Source: an uncultured Prevotellaceae bacterium (lineage in GTDB: Bacteria; Bacteroidota; Bacteroidia; Bacteroidales; Bacteroidaceae). From it: a stretch of DNA of 11,574 bases. Under the pieces are notes generated by a model. It saw nothing but the letters and a program-made list of their open reading frames with translations. It made no database searches and had not been told where the DNA came from. Made by a program: the position numbers and the translations under genes. Each line of letters opens with the position of its first letter. The stretch's first letter is position 1. The stretch spans positions 1 to 11,574 of the forward strand of contig CAMYYX010000051.1 of assembly GCA_947303695.1 (NCBI GenBank), read 5' to 3'. Of this stretch, positions 1 through 6,990 are shown one piece after another.

Positions 1-29
1 TATTGTTAAATAAACTTAAAGTTTTGGAT

Positions 30-95
30 AAATCGCTTGCGATATAAATTTTTCTTCTTACCTTTGCAGTGGAAAAATCGCAAACGATATAAATT
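30..95 (+). promoter_or_regulatory. Pair of putative OhrR-type operator boxes around the peroxidase promoter
   Basis: Two 21-base boxes at 30-50 and 75-95 match at 18 of 21 positions. Both read AAATCGC-NNN-CGATATAAATT, with TTG as the middle triplet in the first and AAA in the second. The core of the first (32-43) is the inverted repeat ATCGC-TT-GCGAT. The second (77-88, ATCGCAAACGAT) keeps the ATCG/CGAT arms. The first core covers the -33 element and the second lies at the start of the leader, 45 bases away, so a bound dimeric repressor would block the polymerase. A MarR/OhrR-type regulator is encoded in the same operon, which makes it the obvious candidate ligand. The repeats are seen directly; the identity of the binding protein is inferred. 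Confidence 0.6.
37..66 (+). promoter_or_regulatory. Bacteroidota-type promoter of the peroxidase operon
   Basis: TACCTTTG at 59-66 is an exact match to the Bacteroidota -7 consensus TAnnTTTG. A TTG at 37-39 sits 19 bases upstream, the usual spacing for the -33 element. Transcription would start near 70-74, giving a leader of roughly 35 bases before the ATG at 106. The -33 TTG lies inside the first inverted-repeat box. Confidence 0.75.
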
Positions 96-105
96 GAATA
101 AGATT

Positions 106-651
106 ATGGCAAAGATTTATGATTTCAAGGCTCTCACGAGCAAAGGTAAGGAACTGGATTTCTCGCAGTTCGAAGGTAAGGTATTGCTGATTGTCAACAC
201 AGCCAGCAAGTGTGGTTTCACCCCTCAGTTCGCAGGATTGGAGGAGTTGAACCAGAAGTATAAGGATAAGGGATTGGTCATCATCGGCTTCCCTTGCAAT
301 CAGTTCAAGGAGCAGGATCCTGGCACAGACGGTCAGATTGAGGAGTTCTGTCAGCTGAACTATGGTGTAACTTTCCAGATCATGAAGAAGGGTGATGTGA
401 ACGGTCCTGCTGCAGAACCTATCTTCGAGTACTTGAAGACGCAGGCTCCTATTGAGGAGTATAACGGATTGAAGGCCAAAGCAACCAAGGCACTCTTGAA
501 GACGCTCAGTAAGAGTGTGAAGAAGGATAGCGACATCCTTTGGAACTTCACCAAGTTCCTCATCTCGAAGGATGGCGAGACCATCAAGCGATATGCTCCA
601 ACCACAGAGCCAAAGGATTTTGAGAAGGAAATTGAAGCCATGTTGGCTTAA
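106..651 (+). CDS. Glutathione peroxidase family protein, Cys type, probably thioredoxin-dependent
   Basis: This 181-residue cytosolic thiol peroxidase reduces hydrogen peroxide and organic or lipid hydroperoxides. The peroxidatic cysteine is C36 in the NTASKCGFTP motif, with cysteine in place of selenocysteine. Q66 in GFPCNQF and W146-N147 in WNFTKFL complete the family's catalytic tetrad. C64 and C82 are also present, so the three cysteines fall at the same numbers as in yeast Gpx3 (36, 64, 82). That pattern is typical of enzymes that form an intramolecular disulfide and are recycled by thioredoxin, so glutathione need not be the reductant. About 20 residues precede WNFTKFL as a Lys-rich insertion relative to short family members. 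The ATG at 106 is chosen because the family begins there; an in-frame extension back to 37 would overlap the promoter. First gene of the operon, 19 bases before the regulator. Confidence 0.93.
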   Translation: MAKIYDFKALTSKGKELDFSQFEGKVLLIVNTASKCGFTPQFAGLEELNQKYKDKGLVIIGFPCNQFKEQDPGTDGQIEEFCQLNYGVTFQIMKKGDVNGPAAEPIFEYLKTQAPIEEYNGLKAKATKALLKTLSKSVKKDSDILWNFTKFLISKDGETIKRYAPTTEPKDFEKEIEAMLA

Positions 652-671
652 TTGATAATTGACAATTGTTA
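651..671 (+). repeat. Short ATTGA-type heptamer repeat between peroxidase and regulator
   Basis: The junction reads ATTGATA-ATTGACA-ATTGTTA, three 7-base units in phase starting in the peroxidase stop codon and ending at the regulator's ATG. The first two units are identical to the main heptamers of the larger array at 1362-1431. It supplies the whole 19-base spacer of the operon. Confidence 0.75.
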
Positions 672-1111
672 TGCACGAAGAATTACGACTCGACAATCAG
701 ATTTGTTTCCGTCTCTATACAGCTGCACGACTGGTTACACAGGCCTACACACCGATATTGACAAAACTAGGAATCACCTATCCGCAGTATCTGGTGCTGA
801 TGGTGCTGTGGGAGAAGGACAACCAGCTTGTGAACGACATCGCTCATCGATTACTGCTGGAGACGAATACCGTTACTCCCTTGCTTCAGCGTATGGAGAA
901 GCTTGGTATCGTCAGCCGCAAACAGGGTGAGAAGGACAAACGCCAACAGATTGTCAGCCTGACTCCAAAAGGCAAGCAGTTGGAGGAAGAGGCTTTCGCT
1001 CAGGTACCTACGGGTATGAACGAACAGCTGTCGGCTTGTCCGCTGAAGTTCGAAGACTATCAGCGTCTGGCACAGGAACTTGATTCGATGATTGAAACAT
1101 TAAAAAAATAA
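671..1111 (+). CDS. ohrR: MarR-family organic-peroxide-sensing repressor, OhrR type
   Basis: This 146-residue winged-helix DNA-binding protein resembles OhrR, the repressor that is released from DNA when organic hydroperoxides oxidise an N-terminal cysteine. The N-terminus LRLDNQICFRLYTAARLVTQAY is the OhrR signature, with the sensing Cys at C12. Tyrosines at 16, 26 and 37 keep the +4, +14 and +25 spacing of Bacillus subtilis OhrR C15/Y19/Y29/Y40. A second cysteine, C123 (SACPLKF), could form a disulfide as in two-Cys OhrR proteins of the Xanthomonas type; the spacing is not identical. The winged helix spans about residues 40-100, with TPLLQRMEKLGIVSRK as the recognition region. ATG at 671 is preferred to a TTG at 659, which lies inside the heptamer repeat. 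It probably represses its own operon through the boxes at 30-95. The family is clear; the specific ligand is inferred. Confidence 0.88.
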   Translation: MHEELRLDNQICFRLYTAARLVTQAYTPILTKLGITYPQYLVLMVLWEKDNQLVNDIAHRLLLETNTVTPLLQRMEKLGIVSRKQGEKDKRQQIVSLTPKGKQLEEEAFAQVPTGMNEQLSACPLKFEDYQRLAQELDSMIETLKK

Positions 1112-1118
1112 GATTATT

Positions 1119-1304
1119 ATGGCACATCAATGTGATAATTGCAAATTGCGAGCTTATTACGACAAGAAACCAAACTCGCTGATGGGACGTTTTTGGCGTT
1201 GGCACATCAACTTCTGTCCTGGATGGAAGGGTTATTTCACCTCTCTCCCTGCTGATCAGCAACAAGCACTACGCGAGAAGTATCAGTTTACGAAATACCA
1301 ATAA
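1119..1304 (+). CDS. Small Cys-rich conserved-looking protein of unknown function
   Basis: This 61-residue protein follows the regulator after 7 bases and so belongs to the peroxide operon. I do not recognise a named family. It is hydrophilic with no signal peptide or membrane segment, so it should be cytosolic. A CxxC pair (C5, C8), H29 and C33 in the aromatic stretch RFWRWHINFCPGWKGYF suggest a metal site or a redox-active thiol cluster. The run of Trp, Phe and His residues with three cysteines does not look like random sequence, and codon use matches the neighbours. Its place behind a peroxidase and a peroxide sensor suggests a role in thiol or metal handling under oxidative stress; this is inference from context only. 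Confidence 0.78.
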   Translation: MAHQCDNCKLRAYYDKKPNSLMGRFWRWHINFCPGWKGYFTSLPADQQQALREKYQFTKYQ

Positions 1305-1361
1305 ACAGCAAAGGATGTTGGGTGAAAAAAGGTAGCTCCTATTATAAATAAGGTGTAAATA

Positions 1362-1431
1362 ATTGACCATTGATAATTGATAATTGACAATTGATAGTTA
1401 ATTATTGACCATTGATAATTGACAATTGATA
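1362..1431 (+). repeat. Tandem array of ten ATTGA(C/T)(A/C) heptamers
   Basis: Ten 7-base units stand in phase: attgacc, attgata, attgata, attgaca, attgata, gttaatt, attgacc, attgata, attgaca, attgata. Only the sixth is degenerate. The order attgacc-attgata-(attgata)-attgaca-attgata occurs on both sides of the degenerate unit, so the array looks like a duplicated four- or five-unit block. The last units overlap the tyrS promoter. Another three units lie at 651-671. Confidence 0.9.
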
Positions 1432-1448
1432 TTTTTTTCGTAACTTTG
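1419..1448 (+). promoter_or_regulatory. Promoter of the tyrS-gpmI transcription unit
   Basis: TAACTTTG at 1441-1448 matches TAnnTTTG exactly. TTG at 1419-1421 lies 19 bases upstream as the -33 element and is part of the heptamer array. Transcription would begin near 1453, leaving a leader of about 55 bases before tyrS. Confidence 0.78.
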
Positions 1449-1458
1449 CACCCCGATA

Positions 1459-1470
1459 GCCGCAAGCGGC
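1459..1470 (+). other. Small GC-rich inverted repeat in the tyrS leader
   Basis: GCCGC-AA-GCGGC is a perfect inverted repeat just after the expected start of transcription. As RNA it would form a short stem of four G-C pairs with a CAAG loop at the 5' end of the message. It could stabilise the transcript or be a protein site in the DNA. No T-box or tyrosine-codon leader peptide is visible. Confidence 0.45.
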
Positions 1471-1509
1471 AATGAAAAAATGAGAAAATGTAATAATTGA
1501 AAATAGAAT

Positions 1510-2808
1510 ATGGCAAAGAATTTTGTAAAAGAACTTGAGTGGCGTGGCATGATTCACCAGATGATGCCAGGCACTGAAGAACTGCTCGAGAAGGAGCAGG
1601 TGACGGCTTACTTGGGTATTGACCCAACAGCTGATTCGCTGCACATCGGACACTTGTGTGGTGTGATGATGTTGCGTCATTTCCAGCGTTGCGGACACAA
1701 GCCGCTGGCTCTGATTGGTGGCGCTACAGGTATGATTGGCGACCCTTCAGGTAAGAGTCAGGAACGTAACTTGCTGGACGAGGCTACCTTGCGTCACAAT
1801 GTGGAATGCATCAAGGCTCAGTTGAGCAAATTCCTCGACTTCGATAGCGATGCACCTAACAAGGCTGAACTGGTGAACAACTACGATTGGATGAAGGACT
1901 TCACGTTCCTCGATTTCGCTCGCGATATCGGTAAGCACATCACGGTGAACTACATGATGGCAAAGGAGAGCGTGCAGAAGCGATTGAACGGTGAGGCTCG
2001 CGACGGACTTTCGTTCACAGAGTTCACTTATCAGTTGCTCCAGGGCTACGACTTCCTCTATCTGAATGAGCACAAGAACTGCAAGCTGCAGTTGGGTGGT
2101 GCAGACCAATGGGGTAACATCACAACAGGTTCTGAGCTGATTCGTCGCATCAACGGCAACGAATGCTTCGCGCTGACTTGTCCGCTGGTGACGAAAGCTG
2201 ACGGAACGAAGTTCGGAAAGACTGAGAAAGGAAACATCTGGTTGAATCGTGACTACACCTCACCATATATTTTCTATCAGTTCTGGATGAACACCAGCGA
2301 CGAGGATGCCAAGCGCTATATCAAGATCTTCACTTCGCTGGAGAAGGAAGAGATCGATGCACTCATCGCAGAGCAGGATCAAGATCCAGGTATGCGTGTA
2401 CTGCAGAAGCGTCTGGCTAAGGAACTGACCATCATGGTTCACTCAGAGGAGGACTACAACATGGCTGTTGAGGCATCGAACATCTTGTTTGGTAAGGCTA
2501 CGAAAGATGCTTTGCTCAAACTCGATGAACGCACACTCCTCGATGTGTTCGAAGGTGTGCCTCACTTCACCCTCTCGAAGGACGAGTTGGCTGCAGGCAT
2601 CAAGGCTGTAGACCTCTGTGCTGAGAAGACAGACATCTTCCCATCGAAGGGCGAGATGCGTAAGATGACCCAAGGTGGTGGTGTGAGCATCAACAAGGAG
2701 AAGCTGGCTCAGTTTGACCAAACGCTGACAACTGCCGACCTCATCGACGGCAAGTATCTGTTGGCACAGAAAGGAAAGAAAAACTATTATCTGCTGATTT
2801 TTGAATAA
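1510..2808 (+). CDS. tyrS: Tyrosyl-tRNA synthetase
   Basis: This 432-residue class I aminoacyl-tRNA synthetase activates tyrosine with ATP and loads it onto tRNA-Tyr in the cytosol. The Rossmann-fold catalytic domain covers about residues 1-325. HIGH is at 45-48 (DSLHIGHLCG) and the KMSKS-equivalent loop is KFGKT at 234-238. The tyrosine-binding stretches YLGIDPTADSLHIGH and QLGGADQWGNITTG are also present. The C-terminal S4-like RNA-binding domain is about 350-432 (GGGVSINKEKL...). Length is normal for the bacterial TyrS with the KFGKS-type loop. The ATG at 1510 fits the family N-terminus (MAKNFVKELEWRGM). No Shine-Dalgarno is seen, as is common in Bacteroidota. First gene of a unit with gpmI, which starts 10 bases after its stop. 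Confidence 0.97.
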   Translation: MAKNFVKELEWRGMIHQMMPGTEELLEKEQVTAYLGIDPTADSLHIGHLCGVMMLRHFQRCGHKPLALIGGATGMIGDPSGKSQERNLLDEATLRHNVECIKAQLSKFLDFDSDAPNKAELVNNYDWMKDFTFLDFARDIGKHITVNYMMAKESVQKRLNGEARDGLSFTEFTYQLLQGYDFLYLNEHKNCKLQLGGADQWGNITTGSELIRRINGNECFALTCPLVTKADGTKFGKTEKGNIWLNRDYTSPYIFYQFWMNTSDEDAKRYIKIFTSLEKEEIDALIAEQDQDPGMRVLQKRLAKELTIMVHSEEDYNMAVEASNILFGKATKDALLKLDERTLLDVFEGVPHFTLSKDELAAGIKAVDLCAEKTDIFPSKGEMRKMTQGGGVSINKEKLAQFDQTLTTADLIDGKYLLAQKGKKNYYLLIFE

Positions 2809-2818
2809 CAGGACAATT

Positions 2819-4336
2819 ATGGCAAAGAAAGCATTATTAATGATTCTCGATGGATGGGGAATCGGCGACAAGACAAAAGGAGACGTAATCTATTCTACTC
2901 CTACTCCATATATGGACTATCTGAATGCAACTTATCCGCATTCACAGTTACAGGCTTCAGGTGAGAACGTTGGTCTGCCTGACGGTCAGATGGGTAACTC
3001 AGAGGTGGGACACCTCAACATTGGTGCAGGACGTATCGTGTATCAGGACCTCGTGAAGATCAATCGTGCCTGCAAGGACGGTTCAATCATGAAGAACCCT
3101 GAAATCATCAGCGCTTATGAATACGCGCAGAAGACAGGCAAGAGCGTTCACCTGATGGGTCTGACCTCAAACGGAGGTGTACACAGCTCACTCGACCATG
3201 TATTCACCCTCTGCGACATCAGCAAGGCATACGGCATCAAGAACACCTACATCCATTGTTTCATGGATGGACGTGATACCGACCCAAAGAGCGGTAAGGG
3301 CTTCATTGAGCAACTCACAGCGAAGGGTAAGGAGACTGGATGCGAAATCGCCAGCATCATCGGCCGCTTCTATGCAATGGATCGTGACAAGCGTTGGGAG
3401 CGTATCAAGATTGCTTACGACCTCCTCATCAAGGGCGAAGGTAAGCAGGCAACCGATATGGTTCAGGCTATGCAAGAGAGTTACGATGAAAACGTGACTG
3501 ACGAGTTCATCCTGCCAATCAATAACGCCAACATCGATGGAACCATCAAGGAAGGCGATGTCATCATCTTCTACAACTATCGCAACGACCGTGCGAAGGA
3601 GTTGACCATCGTGCTCACCCAGCAGGATATGCCTGAGCAGGGAATGAACACCATCCCAGGTCTGCAGTACTATTGCATGACTCCATACGATGCTTCATTC
3701 ACAGGCGTACACATCCTTTTCCCAAAGGAGAACGTGGAGAATACCCTTGGCGAATACATCTCATCAAAGGGCCTGAAGCAGCTGCACACAGCTGAGACAG
3801 AGAAATATGCACACGTTACCTTCTTCTTCAATGGTGGTCGTGAAGCTCCATACGAGGGTGAAGAGCGTATTCTGGTGGCTTCACCAAAGGTGGCTACCTA
3901 TGACCTCAAGCCTGAAATGAGTGCCTACGAAGTGAAGGACAAACTCGTAGCTGCCCTGAAGGAAGACAAGTACGACTTCGTAGTTGTGAACTTCGCAAAT
4001 GGCGATATGGTAGGCCACACAGGTATCTACGAAGCTGTTGAGAAGGCTGTAGTAGCTGTTGACCAATGTGTGAAGGAAGTTGTGGAGACAGCAAAGACTG
4101 TTGGTTACGAGGTCATCATCATTGCCGATCACGGTAATGCAGATAACGAAATCAATAGCGACGGCACACCTAACACAGCTCACTCGCTCAACCCTGTTCC
4201 ATTCATCTATGTAACAGAGAACAAGAACGCAAAAGTGGAGAACGGTGTGCTTGCAGACGTAGCACCATCTATCCTGCACATCATGGGTTTGCCTCAGCCA
4301 GCCGAGATGACAGGAAAGGATTTGATCAAGGATTAA
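2819..4336 (+). CDS. gpmI: 2,3-bisphosphoglycerate-independent phosphoglycerate mutase
   Basis: This 505-residue cytosolic glycolytic enzyme interconverts 3- and 2-phosphoglycerate through a phosphoserine intermediate, with two metal ions (usually Mn). It belongs to the alkaline phosphatase superfamily. The nucleophile is S61 in GQMGNSEVGHLNIGAGR. Metal ligands are D11 (LDGWG), D396 and H400 (NGDMVGHTG), D437 and H438 (ADHGNAD) and H455 (TAHSLNP). All are displaced by 1 or 7 from the numbering known for the Geobacillus stearothermophilus enzyme, so the active site is complete. The substrate-binding insertion domain lies between about 75 and 300 (e.g. HCFMDGRDTDPKSG). ATG at 2819 gives the standard MAKKALLMILDGWG start. 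Only 10 bases separate it from tyrS, so they are co-transcribed. Confidence 0.97.
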   Translation: MAKKALLMILDGWGIGDKTKGDVIYSTPTPYMDYLNATYPHSQLQASGENVGLPDGQMGNSEVGHLNIGAGRIVYQDLVKINRACKDGSIMKNPEIISAYEYAQKTGKSVHLMGLTSNGGVHSSLDHVFTLCDISKAYGIKNTYIHCFMDGRDTDPKSGKGFIEQLTAKGKETGCEIASIIGRFYAMDRDKRWERIKIAYDLLIKGEGKQATDMVQAMQESYDENVTDEFILPINNANIDGTIKEGDVIIFYNYRNDRAKELTIVLTQQDMPEQGMNTIPGLQYYCMTPYDASFTGVHILFPKENVENTLGEYISSKGLKQLHTAETEKYAHVTFFFNGGREAPYEGEERILVASPKVATYDLKPEMSAYEVKDKLVAALKEDKYDFVVVNFANGDMVGHTGIYEAVEKAVVAVDQCVKEVVETAKTVGYEVIIIADHGNADNEINSDGTPNTAHSLNPVPFIYVTENKNAKVENGVLADVAPSILHIMGLPQPAEMTGKDLIKD

Positions 4337-4341
4337 AAAGA

Positions 4342-4372
4342 CCCACCCCCTCCCAACGAGGGAGGGGAGTGG
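4342..4372 (+). repeat. Strong GC-rich hairpin between gpmI and the outer-membrane protein gene
   Basis: CCTCCC and its neighbours (4347-4354) pair without mismatch with GGGAGGGG (4360-4367) around an AACGA loop. After one bulged A, four more pairs extend the stem (4343-4346 with 4369-4372). There is no T-run after it, so it is a poor intrinsic terminator. It resembles the dispersed CCCCTCCC/GGGAGGGG palindromes frequent in Bacteroidota intergenic DNA. It begins 6 bases after the gpmI stop and ends 14 bases before the next ATG, so it may limit 3'-end decay or lower expression of the next gene. Confidence 0.75.
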
Positions 4373-4386
4373 TTATCAACAATTGC

Positions 4387-6930
4387 ATGAAACACTCCTT
4401 ATTTATTACATTATCGGTTCTGTTCGTTTTGTTCGCCTGTCCGCTGCATGCTCAGTTCTACGGAAAGGTGATTGATGCTGGTACGGGTGAACCTGTGCCT
4501 TTTGCTATTGCGAAATACGTAGGAACATCCATTGGACAGCAATCTGATATTGATGGCAATTTCCAGGTGAGTATCTATAGTGATCACAACAAGCTGGAGA
4601 TTTCGAGCCTTGGATATAAGCCTGTTATTGTTACCGTGAATGTCAAACAGACGGAGATTCACAGTACCATCAAGCTGTATTCGAACGAAATCCTGCTCAA
4701 TGAAGTTGTTGTGAGTAGTACGAAAAAGCGCTACAGCAGGAAAAACAACCCTGCAGTGGAGCTTATGAGGAAGGTAATTGCCAACAAATACAGGAGTGAC
4801 ATCAAAGAGAAAGACTACTATCACTTTGATAAATACGAGAAACACACATTCTCGTACAATGATGTAGAAAAGAGTTCGCTGGCTGAAGTGTGTCCTGAGA
4901 CAGGTAAACTGATTATCCCTATCATGGTGGACGAGACCACTTCGATGGAGAACTATCGCAAGAGCCCTAAGGCAACCAAGACCACCATTACAGGTAAACG
5001 TAGCGATGGTTTCAACTCCATGCTGACTTCAGGAGATATGGTAACCGAATGGGTTAAGGACATCTTTACTGAAGTAGACATCTATAAGGACAATGTGCGC
5101 TTGCTTCAGCACCCATTCATCAGCCCTATATCTACATCAGAGGCTATTGGGTTCTATCACTATTACATCCAAGACACGATTGAGGTGAATGGTGAACGTT
5201 GCATCGACGTCGTATTCTTGCCAAACAATAAGCAGGACTTCGGATTCTCAGGCCATCTGTTTATTACAGACGACGCAGAGAACCAGGTGAAGCGTTCCGT
5301 GTTGAATATCCCCGAAAATGGAGGTGTGAACTTTGTTGATAATCTGTTGATTATTCAGGACTTCATGACCTTACCTACTGGTGAGCGTGTACTTGAGAAC
5401 GATAACATGATTGTGGAAATGAGTGGTTTGTATGGCATGCTGAACATGGCTTGTCAGCGCTACACTCACTATAGCAATTATAGCTTTGACCCGATTACCG
5501 ACAAGAAAGCGTTCCGCTATTCGCAGGTGAAAGACATACAGTCTGATGCAGAGTTCAGGGATTCTACCTATTGGGCGGCAGTACGACCTATACAATTGAC
5601 GAATACAGAAAGCAATCTGGGTCGCTCAGTAGAGAAAATCAACGAAGATTTGGGCAGCTTCTGGAAGTATCTTCTTACTGCTGTCGTAGAGAACTCTATA
5701 GAGCTGACACCTAATCCTAACAAGTTGGACTTCATCCCATTGAATGCAATTGTATCCCACAACGATATCGATGGTTTGCGTTTCCAAGGGAGCCTGCAGA
5801 CTACAGGAAATCTCAATCCTCATCTCTTTGCCCGCGGCTACTATGCTTATGGTCTGAAGGACAAGAAGTCAAAATATAAAGCCGAGTTGGAGTACTCGTT
5901 CAACCGTAAGAAATACATGGTTCACGAGTTCCCTCATCGCTCATTGACCGTATCGTATATGTACGACGACATGTCGCCAGTCGATAAGTTTTCGGGAACT
6001 GGTAAGAACAACGTCTTTAGTTCGTTTAGTACCAGCAAGGTGGACCAGATGATGTATGTCAACGACTTTACAACGACATTCAGATACGAGACAAAGAATT
6101 TCATGACGTGGACTGTCTCGCTCGACCATGCTAAGTTTACCCCAGCAGGAAAACTGATCTATCAGCGCAACAGCGATGGTGCAGTCCTTCCCAACATGAA
6201 GACGACTGATGTCAAAATAGGCTTGCGATATGCACCACGTGAGAAGTTCATCCTGACCAAACAGCAGCGTCTGAGGATCAATCGTGATGCACTCGAAACG
6301 ACCCTCGAGCATACTATCGGCTTCGATGGATTCCTAGGCGGACAATACCGCTACAACACGACCGAAGCGACAATATTCAAGAAATTCTGGCTTCCAGGAG
6401 CTTGTGGATATGTTGAGGCTTACCTGAGAGGTGGTATTCAATGGAACAAAGTACCGTTCCCTATGCTTTTCATACCATCGTCCAACATGTCGTATTTCAT
6501 TCAGTTCGACCGTTGGTCGTTCAACCTGCTCCGCAATATGGAATTCCTGAACGACCGCTATGTGACGCTCACCCTGAACTGGAATCTCGATGGAAAATTA
6601 TTCAACCGTATCCCGCTGCTGAAGAAACTCAAGTGGCGTGAGAGTCTCGGTTTCAAGATGTTGTATGGAAAACTGACAGATAAGAACAACCCATATTTGA
6701 ATCCGAACGATGATGTATTGTTCCGCTTCCCATCCCGTGATGGACAGCCTACTTCTTTTGTGATGGGCGATACACCTTACATGGAGTTCTCTGTAGGTAT
6801 CAGCAATATCTTCAAAATTCTGAAGGTACAATACGTTCGCCGACTTAACTACCTCAACCTTCCTGCCGTACCTGGTGGCGACAAAATCAAGAAAAACGGT
6901 GTCAGGTTTGCAGTAGAGTTCAAGTTCTAA
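4387..6930 (+). CDS. Outer-membrane protein with carboxypeptidase-regulatory-like N-terminus (DUF5686 type)
   Basis: This 847-residue exported protein has a signal peptide at about 1-22 (MKHSLFITLSVLFVLFACPLHA) cleaved before QFYG. A beta-sandwich CarboxypepD_reg-like domain follows at about 23-108 (GKVIDAGTGEPVPFA...SDIDGNFQVSI...SLGYK), as in the first domain of SusC/TonB-type receptors. The segment after it (VVVSSTKKRYSRKNNPAVELMRKVIANK) is characteristic of DUF5686 proteins of Bacteroidota. The second half alternates polar and aromatic residues and ends in FAVEFKF, with the C-terminal Phe of an outer-membrane beta-barrel. No TonB box or plug was recognised, so it is not a normal SusC. Function is unknown. 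ATG at 4387 is chosen because it begins the signal peptide; a GTG at 4369 lies in the hairpin. No promoter is evident between it and gpmI, so it may be read from upstream. Confidence 0.87.
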   Translation: MKHSLFITLSVLFVLFACPLHAQFYGKVIDAGTGEPVPFAIAKYVGTSIGQQSDIDGNFQVSIYSDHNKLEISSLGYKPVIVTVNVKQTEIHSTIKLYSNEILLNEVVVSSTKKRYSRKNNPAVELMRKVIANKYRSDIKEKDYYHFDKYEKHTFSYNDVEKSSLAEVCPETGKLIIPIMVDETTSMENYRKSPKATKTTITGKRSDGFNSMLTSGDMVTEWVKDIFTEVDIYKDNVRLLQHPFISPISTSEAIGFYHYYIQDTIEVNGERCIDVVFLPNNKQDFGFSGHLFITDDAENQVKRSVLNIPENGGVNFVDNLLIIQDFMTLPTGERVLENDNMIVEMSGLYGMLNMACQRYTHYSNYSFDPITDKKAFRYSQVKDIQSDAEFRDSTYWAAVRPIQLTNTESNLGRSVEKINEDLGSFWKYLLTAVVENSIELTPNPNKLDFIPLNAIVSHNDIDGLRFQGSLQTTGNLNPHLFARGYYAYGLKDKKSKYKAELEYSFNRKKYMVHEFPHRSLTVSYMYDDMSPVDKFSGTGKNNVFSSFSTSKVDQMMYVNDFTTTFRYETKNFMTWTVSLDHAKFTPAGKLIYQRNSDGAVLPNMKTTDVKIGLRYAPREKFILTKQQRLRINRDALETTLEHTIGFDGFLGGQYRYNTTEATIFKKFWLPGACGYVEAYLRGGIQWNKVPFPMLFIPSSNMSYFIQFDRWSFNLLRNMEFLNDRYVTLTLNWNLDGKLFNRIPLLKKLKWRESLGFKMLYGKLTDKNNPYLNPNDDVLFRFPSRDGQPTSFVMGDTPYMEFSVGISNIFKILKVQYVRRLNYLNLPAVPGGDKIKKNGVRFAVEFKF

Positions 6931-6939
6931 AAGACAAAT

Positions 6940-6972
6940 AAAGGATGTACAAATTGCACATCCTTTTTGTTT
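6940..6972 (+). terminator. Intrinsic terminator between converging genes
   Basis: AAAGGATGT (6940-6948) pairs over nine bases with ACATCCTTT (6958-6966) around a nine-base loop, followed by TTTTTGTTT. It ends the + strand unit 9 bases after the stop codon. On the - strand the same stem is followed by TATTTGTCTTTT, so it can also stop the opposing transcript from the small membrane protein gene. Confidence 0.85.
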
Positions 6973-6990
6973 ACAAATTATCTTTCAAAT

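Noticed and set aside
37..105. In-frame upstream extension of the peroxidase starting at 37
   Set aside because: It would translate the promoter and operator boxes, and the added residues do not resemble the family; the ATG at 106 gives the normal N-terminus.
58..696. 212-codon - strand frame across the peroxidase gene
   Set aside because: Shadow of a well-supported gene; Leu-rich composition and no family resemblance.
1305..1345. Possible terminator after the 61-residue protein (AGGA ... TCCT)
   Set aside because: The stem is only four bases with a long loop and there is no T-run, so it cannot be supported.
1472..1500. Two tiny upstream reading frames before tyrS (MKK and MRKCNN) as a leader-peptide attenuator
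   Set aside because: They contain no tyrosine codons and no terminator/antiterminator pair follows; A/T-rich leader sequence makes such frames likely by chance.
4387..4446. Lipoprotein signal (LFAC) at the start of the outer-membrane protein
   Set aside because: Phe just before Ala-Cys does not fit a lipobox, and PLHA-QF fits ordinary signal peptidase cleavage better; a beta-barrel also does not need a lipid anchor.
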